Shown piece after piece: positions 54,583 to 63,092 of a DNA stretch of 63,092 bases. Both the position numbers and the translations under genes were made by a program. The notes below the pieces were generated by a model that ran no database searches, was not told the origin of the DNA, and saw only the letters and a list, made by a program, of their open reading frames with translations. The stretch spans positions 1 through 63,092 of the forward strand of contig CAYUQU010000011.1 in NCBI GenBank assembly GCA_964447015.1, read 5' to 3'. The stretch's first letter is position 1, and each line of letters begins with the position of its first letter. This DNA is from Wandonia sp964447015. Lineage in GTDB: Bacteria; Bacteroidota; Bacteroidia; Flavobacteriales_D; Crocinitomicaceae.

Positions 54583-55878
54583 TTACAAACTCCAATAAAT
54601 CAAATCCTTTATTTTGTTTTTATACATCCCTTTCACATCTATAAAAACTCCTTTTCCTTCTTTTAACAACGCTTTAAAATCAGCTTCCGTATAATTTTGA
54701 TATTCTTTGTGATTTACAGCCAATATTATAGCGTCATAATCTTTTCCTGGGTTTGGAAGAACTCCAACACCGTATTCTTCCATCATTTCTTCCGAACTAG
54801 CATGAGGATCGATAATATCAACTTTACAAGAGAACGATTCCAACTCGCGAACGACATCAATTACTTTAGAATTTCGAATGTCACTAACGTCCTCTTTAAA
54901 CGTGGCACCCATAACAAGAATTCGAGCATCCATTATGTTACGTCCCATTCCGATAATTTTCTTTACCGTTTGTTTACCGATATAGAATCCCATCGAATCG
55001 TTTACGTAGCGTCCTGAATTGATCACTTTTGCATGGTATCCAGCTTGTTTCGCTTTGTGCGTCAAGTAATATGGATCAACACCAATACAGTGACCTCCAA
55101 CTAAACCTGGTTGAAATTTCAAGAAATTCCATTTCGTCCCAGCAGCATTTAGCACATCATATGTGTTTATTCCAAGTCTATTAAAAATAATCGACAATTC
55201 ATTAATCAAAGCGATATTTACGTCGCGTTGCGTGTTTTCAATAATTTTTGCTGCCTCAGCAACTTTGATAGAAGCTGCACGGTGTACACCTGCATCGACA
55301 ACCAATTCGTAAGTTTTAGCAATTTCTTCAAGTGATGTGTCGCAACATCCTGAAACAACTTTCACCACAGATTGTAGGGTATGAACCTTATCTCCTGGAT
55401 TAATTCGCTCAGGAGAATATCCAACCATAAAATCTTCGCGGAACTTCAAGCCTGATATTTCTTCTAAAACTGGAATACAATCCTCTTCCGTACATCCAGG
55501 ATAAACTGTAGATTCGAAAACTACGTAATCTCCTTTTTTCAATACTTTAGCCACTGTAGCACTTGCTGAAAGTAGTGGTTTTAAGTTTGGCAAGTTCGAG
55601 CTATCGATAGGAGTTGGAACAGCAATGATAAAGAAATTAGCTTCTTTCAACTCTTCCAATTCAGCTGTAAAATAGATATCAGCACCATCAAATGCACTTG
55701 CTTCTAACTCGTTACTCGGATCTATATTTTCCCGCATCATATCGACGCGTTTTTGATTGATATCAAAACCAATCACTTTTACTTTTTTTGCAAATTCAAG
55801 AGCAATTGGCAAACCAACATACCCTAATCCTATTACGGCTAATTTCGCTTCTCCTTTAAGTAGTTTATCGTAAATCAT
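54583..55878 (-). CDS. wbpA: UDP-N-acetylglucosamine 6-dehydrogenase (WbpA/TviB type)
   Basis: 431 residues. Rossmann VIGLGYVGLPIALEF (~15-29), FIIAVPTPID, ESTVYPGCTEEDCIP, and the catalytic-Cys loop GLVGGHCIGVDPYY (~270). The sequence is of the nucleotide-sugar dehydrogenase class that oxidises C6 of UDP-GlcNAc or UDP-GalNAc (WbpA/TviB) rather than UDP-glucose. Adjacent WbpB-, WbpD- and WbpE-type genes decide for UDP-GlcNAcA. A second dehydrogenase of the UDP-glucose type is encoded upstream. Confidence 0.88.
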   Translation of the reverse strand: MIYDKLLKGEAKLAVIGLGYVGLPIALEFAKKVKVIGFDINQKRVDMMRENIDPSNELEASAFDGADIYFTAELEELKEANFFIIAVPTPIDSSNLPNLKPLLSASATVAKVLKKGDYVVFESTVYPGCTEEDCIPVLEEISGLKFREDFMVGYSPERINPGDKVHTLQSVVKVVSGCCDTSLEEIAKTYELVVDAGVHRAASIKVAEAAKIIENTQRDVNIALINELSIIFNRLGINTYDVLNAAGTKWNFLKFQPGLVGGHCIGVDPYYLTHKAKQAGYHAKVINSGRYVNDSMGFYIGKQTVKKIIGMGRNIMDARILVMGATFKEDVSDIRNSKVIDVVRELESFSCKVDIIDPHASSEEMMEEYGVGVLPNPGKDYDAIILAVNHKEYQNYTEADFKALLKEGKGVFIDVKGMYKNKIKDLIYWSL

Positions 55879-56902
55879 TTTGTGCGTCTCTTTCTTGATA
55901 TATTCTTTCTATAATTTCAACAACTTTCAATCCTTCTAGAGCATTTGTCGTTGCTGTTGTTCTTCCTTTTAATGTGTCCACTACATTTTCAATTACATAG
56001 TGGTGGTTAGCTGCAGAACCTTTATATGGCCCATAATCATTTGGTGGATTAGATTCTGCTAACTGAGGCATTTCATATCCCTCGATATTGCAAACTTCTA
56101 CCTCATTCATATATTGTCCACCAATTTTGACACTTCCTTTTGAACCAATAATAGTAATGGAACTCTCTAAATTCTGCCCAGCAACTGCTGTAGAATAGTT
56201 AACACTTCCCATTCCACCATTCACAAAATCAAAACTCACAAATCCTGAATCTTCAAAATCTGTGGAATCTTTATGTGTAAAGTCTTTAAACTTTGCTTGA
56301 ATGTTTTTTATGTCGCCAAATAGCCAATACATGATATCGATGAAGTGCGAGAATTGTGTAAACAGTGTTCCTCCATCCAACTCCTGCGTACCTTTCCATC
56401 CACCTTTTTTGTAATAGCGATCATCACGGTTCCAATAACAGTTCAACTGAACCATAAATGTATCACCCAACACATTGTTTGACACGATATCTTTAATCCA
56501 AACGGATGGAGGTGAATATCTATTCTGCATCACGCAAAATACATGACGCGACATCTGTAGTGATTTAAAGATAACTTTTTCGCAATTATCTTTGGACAAC
56601 CCCATTGGTTTTTCACACACTACATGACAGCCATTTTCCAAAGCAAGAATACTTTGACTTGCATGCACACCATTTGGGGTGCAAATATTAATTACATCAA
56701 CTTCTAATTTTGCTGCAATTAGTTCTTCAATTGAAGAAAAGAATGGAACATCAAAATGATCAAGCCCCAAATTTTCTTTTGGTGCAGTGTCGACTAAAGC
56801 AATTAATTCCGCTTCGGGATTGCGCGAGATCATTTCTGCATGACGTTTCCCAATATGACCACATCCAACAACTGCAAACTTTATTTTAGTATCTGTACTC
56901 AT
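55865..56902 (-). CDS. wbpB: UDP-GlcNAcA 3-dehydrogenase, Gfo/Idh/MocA family (WbpB type)
   Basis: 345 residues. NAD site VVGCGHIGKRHAEMI (~11-25), VCEKPMGL at ~95 with the conserved Lys, and WKGTQELDGGTLFTQFSHFID region (~165-185) as in WbpB/WlbA. It oxidises C3 of UDP-N-acetylglucosaminuronate to the 3-keto sugar, the substrate for WbpE. Its start overlaps the wbpD stop by four bases and its end overlaps wbpA by 14 bases. Confidence 0.88.
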   Translation of the reverse strand: MSTDTKIKFAVVGCGHIGKRHAEMISRNPEAELIALVDTAPKENLGLDHFDVPFFSSIEELIAAKLEVDVINICTPNGVHASQSILALENGCHVVCEKPMGLSKDNCEKVIFKSLQMSRHVFCVMQNRYSPPSVWIKDIVSNNVLGDTFMVQLNCYWNRDDRYYKKGGWKGTQELDGGTLFTQFSHFIDIMYWLFGDIKNIQAKFKDFTHKDSTDFEDSGFVSFDFVNGGMGSVNYSTAVAGQNLESSITIIGSKGSVKIGGQYMNEVEVCNIEGYEMPQLAESNPPNDYGPYKGSAANHHYVIENVVDTLKGRTTATTNALEGLKVVEIIERIYQERDAQNDLR

Positions 56903-57474
56903 TCGTTAATTTTATTCACTTGTTCATTAATCAATACATATACATCTTTCGATTCTGGACATATTGCACGATTATCATTATCAAACTCTAAACGGTGTCC
57001 GTATTCACTCACCCACCCTATTTGGCGCGCAGGATTACCAACCACCAACGCAAAAGCAGGTACTGTCTTTGTAACTACAGCTCCCGCTCCAATTAAAGCG
57101 TATTCTCCAATATCATGTCCACATACAATCGTTGCATTTGCTCCTATCGAAGCTCCTTTTCTCACTATGGTTTGCTTATATTCTTCTTTGCGAATAATAG
57201 CACTACGTGGATTGATTACATTGGTAAAAACCATTGATGGACCTAAAAACACATCATCCTCACAGATAACTCCTGTATAAATGGACACGTTGTTTTGAAC
57301 TTTTACATTCGCCCCCAAAACGACTCCTGGAGACACAACCACATTTTGCCCGATATTACATCGTTCACCAATTTTACAATTGGGCATAATGTGAGAAAAG
57401 TGCCAAATCTTGGTTCCTTCACCAATTTGGCAACCTTCATCAACAACCGCTGTTTCGTGTGCAAAATATCCCAT
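56899..57474 (-). CDS. wbpD: UDP-2-acetamido-3-amino-glucuronate N-acetyltransferase (WbpD type)
   Basis: 191 residues. Left-handed beta-helix of hexapeptide repeats (~12-150: EGTKIWHFSHI, GERCNIGQNVVVSPGV, GEYALIGAGAVV) with KTVPAFALVVGNPA at the end, the standard trimeric acyltransferase. WbpD acetylates the C3 amino group of UDP-GlcNAc3NA. Overlaps uxs (57474) by one base and wbpB by four. Confidence 0.87.
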   Translation of the reverse strand: MGYFAHETAVVDEGCQIGEGTKIWHFSHIMPNCKIGERCNIGQNVVVSPGVVLGANVKVQNNVSIYTGVICEDDVFLGPSMVFTNVINPRSAIIRKEEYKQTIVRKGASIGANATIVCGHDIGEYALIGAGAVVTKTVPAFALVVGNPARQIGWVSEYGHRLEFDNDNRAICPESKDVYVLINEQVNKINE

Positions 57475-58469
57475 TAGCGAACTATATATTTTTCAAAATC
57501 TTTATGATCTGTCTCGTACAATTCTTCTTTAGTCAAAGACTTAAAGTAATCGTAAGTCAATTTCAATCCTTCTGAGCGAGAAACTTTTGGTTCCCACCCC
57601 AGCAAAGCTCTCGCCTTTGTAATATCCGGCTGACGCTGTTTAGGATCGTTAACTGGTAAATCCTTAGTAATCAACTTTTGATTTGAATTTGTCAGTTTTA
57701 AAATTTCCTTAGCAAAATCCAAAATCGAAATTTCATCAGGATTGCCAATGTTTACTGGCAAATGGTAATCACTTAACAGCAAACGATAGATTCCCTCAAT
57801 CAAATCATCTACATAGCAGAATGACCGTGTTTGAGAACCGTCACCGAAAATAGTTAAATCTTCTCCGCGTAATGCTTGTCCTATGAATGCAGGTAAAACA
57901 CGTCCATCATTCAACCTCATTTTAGGACCATAGGTATTGAAGATGCGTACAATTCTCGTTTCCACGCCATGAAAAGTATGGTAAGCCATCGTTATCGCTT
58001 CTTGGAAACGTTTTGCTTCGTCATACACACCACGCGGACCGATTGGGTTAACATTCCCCCAATATTCCTCTGTTTGCGGATGCACCGTTGGATCTCCATA
58101 TACTTCGGAAGTTGAAGCGACCAAAATTCTAGCTCCTTTTGCTTTTGCTAACCCAAGACAGTTGTGCGTCCCTAAAGACCCTACTTTAAGTGTTTGAATT
58201 GGAATTTTCAAGTAATCAATCGGACTTGCAGGTGAAGCAAAATGCAAGATGTAATCTAACTCACCTGGCACATGGATAAAAGTTGTGATATCGTGATTGT
58301 AGAACTCAAAATTCTCCAACTTAAACAGATGCTCAATATTTTTCAAGCGACCTGTAATCAGATTATCCATGGCGATAACATGATAATCTTCTTTAATAAA
58401 ACGATCACAAAGGTGCGAGCCTAAAAAGCCTGCTGCCCCTGTAATCAATATCCGTTTTCTTTCAGCCAT
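57474..58469 (-). CDS. uxs: UDP-glucuronate decarboxylase (UDP-xylose synthase)
   Basis: 331 residues. Extended SDR: GAAGFLGSHLCDRF (~11-24), LHFASPASPIDYL, STSEVYGDP, catalytic YDEAKR (~150; in GPRGVYDEAKRFQEA), FNTYGPKMR and GSQTRSFCYVDDL, all diagnostic of UXS. It makes UDP-xylose from the UDP-glucuronate supplied by the Ugd gene directly upstream. Confidence 0.93.
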   Translation of the reverse strand: MAERKRILITGAAGFLGSHLCDRFIKEDYHVIAMDNLITGRLKNIEHLFKLENFEFYNHDITTFIHVPGELDYILHFASPASPIDYLKIPIQTLKVGSLGTHNCLGLAKAKGARILVASTSEVYGDPTVHPQTEEYWGNVNPIGPRGVYDEAKRFQEAITMAYHTFHGVETRIVRIFNTYGPKMRLNDGRVLPAFIGQALRGEDLTIFGDGSQTRSFCYVDDLIEGIYRLLLSDYHLPVNIGNPDEISILDFAKEILKLTNSNQKLITKDLPVNDPKQRQPDITKARALLGWEPKVSRSEGLKLTYDYFKSLTKEELYETDHKDFEKYIVR

Positions 58470-58470
58470 G

Positions 58471-59787
58471 TTATGCTTTTATTGTTTTTCGACCAATCGA
58501 ATTGTAATAAAATCCGAGTTGAGTCATCTCATCAATTTCAAATAAATTTCTTCCGTCAAAAATTACTGCATCTTTCATCAGTGATTTAACTTTGACGAAG
58601 TCTGGATTTCTAAAGATGCCCCACTCAGTACAAATCACAAGTGCATCAGCATCTTTTAAAGCTTCGTACTCATTCTCCGCATACGAAATTTTATCTGCAA
58701 TAGTTCTCTTTACGTTTGCCATTGCTTCAGGGTCGTACGCCATAACTTCAGCTCCTTCAGCAGTAAGCGCATCTATCATGTATAAAGCTGGAGCTTCACG
58801 AATGTCATCTGTATCTGGTTTGAAGGCTAATCCCCACATCGCAATTTTCTTCCCTTTCAAGTCTCCACGGAAAAAATTCTTAATTTTTGGCATCAACACC
58901 GTCTTTTGGTTTTCGTTCACTGCCATTACTGCATTCAGAATCTCAAACTCAAAATTTTCTTCGCGTCCTGATTTTACCAATGCCTGTACATCCTTTGGAA
59001 AACAAGATCCTCCATAACCAATTCCTGGAAATAAAAAGCGCTTACCTATTCGTGTATCCGAACCAATTCCAATGCGAACTTTATCCACATCAGCCCCAAC
59101 AAGTTCACAGAAGTTCGCTACTTCATTCATGAACGTAATCTTTGTGGCTAAAAATGAGTTGGCTGCATATTTTGTCAATTCAGCAGACTTTTCGTCCATA
59201 AAAATGATAGGATTTCCTTGGCGAACAAAAGGCTTGTAAAGTTGCTCCATTACCTTCTGAGCTCTGTCTGAAGACGTCCCTATCACCACTCTATCAGGTT
59301 TTAGAAAATCATCTACTGCATAGCCTTCACGCAAAAATTCAGGATTTGATACTACATCAAATTCAACTGTTGCATTTTTTGAAATAGCGTTGTGAACTTT
59401 CTCAGCTGTACCTACAGGCACAGTACTTTTATCCACAATCACTTTATAATCTTTCATGATTTTACCAAGCTCATCAGCTACACCTAGTATGTATGACAAA
59501 TCAGCAGAGCCATCTTCACCTGGAGGAGTTGGTAGTGCGAGGAAAATAATTTCTGCATCGCGAATTCCTTCTTCCAAACTTGTGGTAAAACTTAAACGTT
59601 CTGCTTTAATGTTGCGTTCAAATAGCACATCTAAGTGCGGTTCATAAATTGGTACTTCGCCGTTTTTCATGCGCTCAACTTTGTTCGCATCAATATCCAC
59701 ACAAATTACTTGGTTTCCTGTTTCAGCAAAACAAGTTCCTGTAACCAAACCAACATATCCAGTACCAACTACAGCTATTTTTTTCAT
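58471..59787 (-). CDS. ugd: UDP-glucose 6-dehydrogenase
   Basis: 438 residues. Rossmann VVGTGYVGLVTGTCFAETG (~5-23), LPTPPGEDGSADLSY, STVPVGTAEKV, NPEFLREGYA, catalytic-Cys loop GYGGSCFPKDVQAL (~255-268) and the C-terminal WGLAFKPDTDDIREAP. It oxidises UDP-glucose to UDP-glucuronate, substrate of the adjacent decarboxylase. The wbpE stop overlaps its ATG by four bases. Confidence 0.95.
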   Translation of the reverse strand: MKKIAVVGTGYVGLVTGTCFAETGNQVICVDIDANKVERMKNGEVPIYEPHLDVLFERNIKAERLSFTTSLEEGIRDAEIIFLALPTPPGEDGSADLSYILGVADELGKIMKDYKVIVDKSTVPVGTAEKVHNAISKNATVEFDVVSNPEFLREGYAVDDFLKPDRVVIGTSSDRAQKVMEQLYKPFVRQGNPIIFMDEKSAELTKYAANSFLATKITFMNEVANFCELVGADVDKVRIGIGSDTRIGKRFLFPGIGYGGSCFPKDVQALVKSGREENFEFEILNAVMAVNENQKTVLMPKIKNFFRGDLKGKKIAMWGLAFKPDTDDIREAPALYMIDALTAEGAEVMAYDPEAMANVKRTIADKISYAENEYEALKDADALVICTEWGIFRNPDFVKVKSLMKDAVIFDGRNLFEIDEMTQLGFYYNSIGRKTIKA

Positions 59788-60914
59788 CTATTTACAAATT
59801 CTTTAATCGCATTACAGATGTATGCCAATTGTTCTTCTTCCATTTCTGTATGAATAGGTAAAGAAAGTACTTTAGTTGTCAATAAATCTGTTACCGGTAA
59901 GATCATATCTTTTAGCCCAAATGAAGCAAACATTTTTTGCTTGTGTCCAGGTACAGGATAATAAATCATACTCGGAATATCTTTTTCTGCCAAAAACTTA
60001 TTCAATTCATCGCGATTAATCCCCTTCAACTGCATAGTATATTGGTGAAACACGTGATTGGAATGCATATTGCGAGCTGGAACTGTTATCCCAGGAATTT
60101 TTGACAATTCACGATCATAATATTCAGCAACTTTATTTCGCGCCGTGATATATTGATCTAGTTTTTTCAGTTTTACACACAACACAGCAGCCTGAATTGA
60201 ATCAAGACGTGAATTACATCCCACTACATCGTGATAATAACGTTCACTTTGCCCGTGATTCGCTATCATTCTCATTTTATCAGCTAACTTATCGTCATTC
60301 GTGAAAATTGCACCTCCATCGCCATAACATCCTAAATTTTTTGAAGGAAAGAATGACGTTGCACCAATATGTCCGATAGCACCTGTTTTCTTTTTCGTTC
60401 CGTCAACAAAAGTATAATCACAACCTATCGCCTGCGCGTTATCTTCAATTACGGTTAGATTATGTTCTCTAGCCACATTCATGATTTCTTCCATGTTTGC
60501 TGCTTGACCATAGAGGTGAACAGGAACAATTGCTTTTGTGTTAATTGTGATTGCAGCGCGTAAACTATCAATATTCATACAGTAATCATCCTCGTTTACG
60601 TCTACAAAAACAGGAGTCAAACGGAGTAATGCAATCACTTCTGTCGTAGCGATGTAAGTGAACGAAGGCGTGATTACCTCATCACCTGGCTTTAAACCGA
60701 GTGCCATCAAAGCTATTTGAAGCGCATCTGTACCGTTTGCACAAGGAATTACGTGTTTTACGCCAAGATATTTTTCTAAATCTTGTTGGAATTGCTTTAC
60801 GTATGGACCGTTAATGAATTGTGCATTAGTGATAACCTCTTGTATCGCCGTATCTACATCGGATTTAATTTCCTCATACTGAGTTATTAAATCAACCATT
60901 TGTATTTTCTTCAT
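59784..60914 (-). CDS. wbpE: DegT/DnrJ/EryC1-type PLP aminotransferase (WbpE type)
   Basis: 376 residues. Fold type I sugar aminotransferase: CANGTDALQIALMALGLKPGDEVI (~58-81, in part), VEDNAQAIG, and the PLP lysine in SFFPSKNLGCYGDGG (~185-200). With WbpA, B and D in the same operon it would aminate C3 of the 3-keto UDP-GlcNAcA. First gene of the operon; a -7 like box TATCTTTA lies on the minus strand at 60958-60965. Confidence 0.9.
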   Translation of the reverse strand: MKKIQMVDLITQYEEIKSDVDTAIQEVITNAQFINGPYVKQFQQDLEKYLGVKHVIPCANGTDALQIALMALGLKPGDEVITPSFTYIATTEVIALLRLTPVFVDVNEDDYCMNIDSLRAAITINTKAIVPVHLYGQAANMEEIMNVAREHNLTVIEDNAQAIGCDYTFVDGTKKKTGAIGHIGATSFFPSKNLGCYGDGGAIFTNDDKLADKMRMIANHGQSERYYHDVVGCNSRLDSIQAAVLCVKLKKLDQYITARNKVAEYYDRELSKIPGITVPARNMHSNHVFHQYTMQLKGINRDELNKFLAEKDIPSMIYYPVPGHKQKMFASFGLKDMILPVTDLLTTKVLSLPIHTEMEEEQLAYICNAIKEFVNR

Positions 60915-60957
60915 AAATCTTTCGATTGAAATATCTTGAATGTGTTCAATAAGGCTG

Positions 60958-60965
60958 TAAAGATA
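60958..60965 (-). promoter_or_regulatory. Candidate -7 element of the wbpE operon
   Basis: Minus-strand TATCTTTA (last base differs from TAnnTTTG), about 43 bases before the wbpE ATG. No -33 TTG at N19; weak. The 135-base gap to the region on the right holds nothing else clear. Confidence 0.3.
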
Positions 60966-61142
60966 ATAAAATCATGAAAAAAAGAAATATAAAAGTCCTA
61001 GCTTTTAAACACTACCTAAACCTCTATATGTCTGTCATTTAAATCACAAATGGATAACTTTAAAGATAAGTTGAGAAAATTACGCCATTCGGGATTGACG
61101 GATACAAAAAAAATAATTAGATTAGTGTCAAATACTCCTCAC

Positions 61143-62180
61143 ATGAAAGTTTTTGCAATTACATTTTTCTCATTAATTCTAACTCACAATTTATTAAGTC
61201 AAAAAATATACACAAAAGACAAGGTGGAAATTGGAGACAGAAGTATGTTTATTGAAGCATGCATAGATGGAGCTAAAGAGACGCTAATTAATGTAAATGG
61301 AATTGAAATTGATGCCTACAACTACTGTTCTTGTATGAGTGATAACTTAATTCCAGAAATCACAAGTATTGAATTATTGGAAGCAGTTGAAAATGATAAA
61401 GTCGCTGAACTCGTAACCAATGACAAAAATCTTGATATCTTGATGAAATGTGTAGAAAACAATTTTCAGATAAACGATGATTATGTTTTTCAAGATACAC
61501 CTTTACAAGATCTATCACAAGCTGCTGCAATTAAGGTATGTGTTGCGGAAATCATGTCTGACCCTGAAAATTTAGACTTTTGGACTAACGAAATTTCAAC
61601 TCAATATTGTGAATGTGCCATTACTAAAGTCTATGGTCTTGGCTACACATATAAAGACATCCAAGAACTTGAATTGGAGGACGGTGAATCTTACAATGAA
61701 ATTATTGTTCCTTGCATCAACGATATACTTGCTCTATATGACGGTAGTGACTTTTCAAACTCTTACTTACCATCTGACATAATTGGCAACAAAACCAATT
61801 CTAAAGTAGAATTGTTGGACTATCTGGGACAAGGATACAAAGTGAAAATCTCTATCAATGGAGTCTCAAAATACTACTTATTTGACACAGGTGCCAGCGA
61901 CCTCGTCATTAATGGCGAAGTTGAACAAGCACTTATCAAAAATGGATCATTAAAAGACGACAACTATGTCGGCTACAACAATTACATTTTGGCAAACAAT
62001 GAAGAAGTTGAAGCCAGAATAGTACTGCTAGACAACATAATTATCGGCGACTACAGCCTTAACAATGTATATGTTGCAATCATCGATGGCGGTTCGCTTC
62101 TATGTGGAAAGGGCTTACTCGATAAATTCCAGAAATGGGAGGTAAATAAAGAGAATAAATTATTGATTCTCTACAAATAG
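61143..62180 (+). CDS. Secreted retropepsin-like aspartic protease domain protein
   Basis: 345 residues from ATG 61143; the frame is open from 61050, but MKVFAITFFSLILTHNLLSQ at 61143 is a clear signal peptide and 31 hydrophilic residues before it would be unusual. Residues ~30-215 contain two related Cys-rich helical units (YNYCSCM ... C and QYCECA ... C), and residues ~235-345 form a single-lobe clan AA protease with the catalytic motif FDTGASD (Asp248) and the partner LLCGKGLLDKF (Cys where Ile-Leu-Gly is usual). It would act as a dimer in the periplasm or outside. Substrate unknown. Confidence 0.78.
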   Translation: MKVFAITFFSLILTHNLLSQKIYTKDKVEIGDRSMFIEACIDGAKETLINVNGIEIDAYNYCSCMSDNLIPEITSIELLEAVENDKVAELVTNDKNLDILMKCVENNFQINDDYVFQDTPLQDLSQAAAIKVCVAEIMSDPENLDFWTNEISTQYCECAITKVYGLGYTYKDIQELELEDGESYNEIIVPCINDILALYDGSDFSNSYLPSDIIGNKTNSKVELLDYLGQGYKVKISINGVSKYYLFDTGASDLVINGEVEQALIKNGSLKDDNYVGYNNYILANNEEVEARIVLLDNIIIGDYSLNNVYVAIIDGGSLLCGKGLLDKFQKWEVNKENKLLILYK

Positions 62181-62247
62181 CCCAAAATCAATCATTTTAT
62201 AGCAAAACATATCCTGTTTTGAGTACTTTCCAATCAAGATTTTAGTT

Positions 62248-62255
62248 TATATTTG
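62248..62255 (+). promoter_or_regulatory. -7 element of thrS
   Basis: TATATTTG (perfect TAnnTTTG), 18 bases before the thrS ATG; TTTG at 62218-62221 is 26 bases upstream, longer than usual. Confidence 0.55.
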
Positions 62256-62273
62256 CCTTCAAAATTTTATAAA

Positions 62274-63092
62274 ATGATTAAAATAACTCTGCCTGATGGC
62301 TCAATTCGCGAAGTGGCGAAAGGTACGTCAGCATTGGATATAGCCAAAAGTATCAGCGAAGGTCTAGCGCGAAACGTGCTTGCCGCAAAAGTGAACAACG
62401 AGGTGGTGGATGCTATCCGCCCTATTGAACAAGATTCAACCCTTCAATTGTTAACGTGGAATGATACGGATGGTAAATCGACAATGTGGCATTCATCAGC
62501 TCACTTGATGGCAGAGGCTCTGGAGTTCTTTTACCCTGGAATAAAATTGGCAATCGGACCTCCGGTTGCAAACGGTTTTTACTACGATGTAGATTTTGAA
62601 AATCACCACATCGTTGAAGCTGATTTGGAGAAAATCGAGAAGAAAATGCTCGAACTTGCAAGAGAAAAACTTGAATTCGTTCGAAAAGAAATATCAAAAA
62701 GTGAAGCTGTAGCTTATTTCAAAGAAAAACAAGACCCATACAAATTGGAATTGTTGGAAGACCTTGAAGACGGCACAATTACTTTCTACACACAAGGAAA
62801 CTTCACTGATCTTTGTCGCGGACCTCACATTCCGAACACAGGATTTATCAAAGCAGTTAAACTGACTTCTATTGCTGGTGCATACTGGCGTGGAGATGAG
62901 AAGAACAAACAACTTACTCGAATTTACGGAATCACTTTCCCTAAAAATTCGGAGTTAACAGAATATTTAGAACGTTTAGAAGAAGCTAAAAAACGCGACC
63001 ACAGAAAATTGGGTAAAGAACTTGGTCTGTTCACTTTTTCTCAAAAAGTGGGACAAGGTTTGCCATTGTGGTTGCCAAAAGGAGCGGCATTG
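62274..63092 (+). CDS. thrS: Threonyl-tRNA synthetase (5' part, runs off the window)
   Basis: 273 codons are open to the right edge. N-terminal TGS domain (1-62, KITLPDGSIREVAKGTSALD), then the second-additional editing domain with MWHSSAHLMAEAL (HxxxH, ~72-84) and FTDLCRGPHI (~180), then GAYWRGDEKNKQLTRIYG (~205), and the start of the class II core (RDHRKLGKELGLF). It charges tRNA-Thr. The 93 bases before it carry only the -7 element. Confidence 0.97.
   Translation, partial: MIKITLPDGSIREVAKGTSALDIAKSISEGLARNVLAAKVNNEVVDAIRPIEQDSTLQLLTWNDTDGKSTMWHSSAHLMAEALEFFYPGIKLAIGPPVANGFYYDVDFENHHIVEADLEKIEKKMLELAREKLEFVRKEISKSEAVAYFKEKQDPYKLELLEDLEDGTITFYTQGNFTDLCRGPHIPNTGFIKAVKLTSIAGAYWRGDEKNKQLTRIYGITFPKNSELTEYLERLEEAKKRDHRKLGKELGLFTFSQKVGQGLPLWLPKGAAL

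Noticed and set aside
61050..61142. 31-residue N-terminal extension of the protease-like protein
   Set aside because: Would bury the signal peptide; open frame is likely chance.

Overview
The window looks like the chromosome of a free-living member of the Bacteroidota, probably a Flavobacteriales-type organism. The signs are low GC (judged by eye), several proteins with type IX secretion (T9SS) sorting domains of both the type A (YPNP...) and gliding-type B classes, PorT, PorP/SprF and a PorE-like protein, a GWxTD protein, DUF7935 and DUF4465 families, and promoters of the Bacteroidota form TTTG-N19-TAnnTTTG. Genus cannot be fixed from the sequence alone. I see no IS element, prophage, CRISPR array, rRNA or tRNA.

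Layout. 1-2190: end of a probable small-subunit gene and the B12-dependent methylmalonyl-CoA mutase large subunit. 2324-11818: secreted TPR-like protein, lipoprotein, NhaC antiporter, RND exporter, T9SS cargo, a 46-residue lipoprotein gene and a BamA/TamA-like outer-membrane protein. 11870-18699: small membrane protein, a 1223-residue adhesin-like T9SS type B protein, FAD oxidoreductase, PorT. 18771-25515: ubiE, trkH, heptose-7-P kinase, aminotransferase, DUF7935, S4 protein, and the mutase chaperone meaB. 25516-25842: a gene-free stretch that folds as a ~200-base imperfect palindrome. 26342-33369: a cobalamin (AdoCbl) riboswitch followed by a six-gene operon for B12 capture: DUF4465 surface protein, TonB-dependent receptor, BtuG-like beta-propeller lipoprotein, another T9SS-sorted surface protein, an acyl-CoA thioesterase and a BtuF-like binding lipoprotein. 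33458-49807: two more giant T9SS type B proteins, a TPR + PorE-like pair, GWxTD protein, glycosyltransferase and PorP/SprF. 49985-52581: aroQ, xerD, gpsA, small lipoprotein. 52593-60914: nucleotide-sugar genes for UDP-GlcNAc3NAcA (WbpA/B/E/D type), UDP-glucuronate/UDP-xylose and dTDP-4-keto-6-deoxyglucose, plus a CpsB-type phosphatase. 61143-63092: secreted retropepsin-like protein and the start of thrS.

How it fits together. Two themes recur. First, B12: riboswitch-controlled uptake lies in the same window as the B12-dependent mutase and its chaperone MeaB; two of the proposed surface B12 proteins carry T9SS sorting domains, unlike the lipoproteins known from gut Bacteroides. Second, the cell surface: T9SS parts (PorT, PorP/SprF, PorE-like), large T9SS cargo, and sugar-nucleotide genes that could feed the A-LPS or capsule to which such cargo is attached.

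The most interesting regulatory signals are a four-copy heptanucleotide repeat at the BtuG-like start codon (possible phase variation), and four genes with a -7 box exactly four bases before the start codon (possible leaderless mRNAs).
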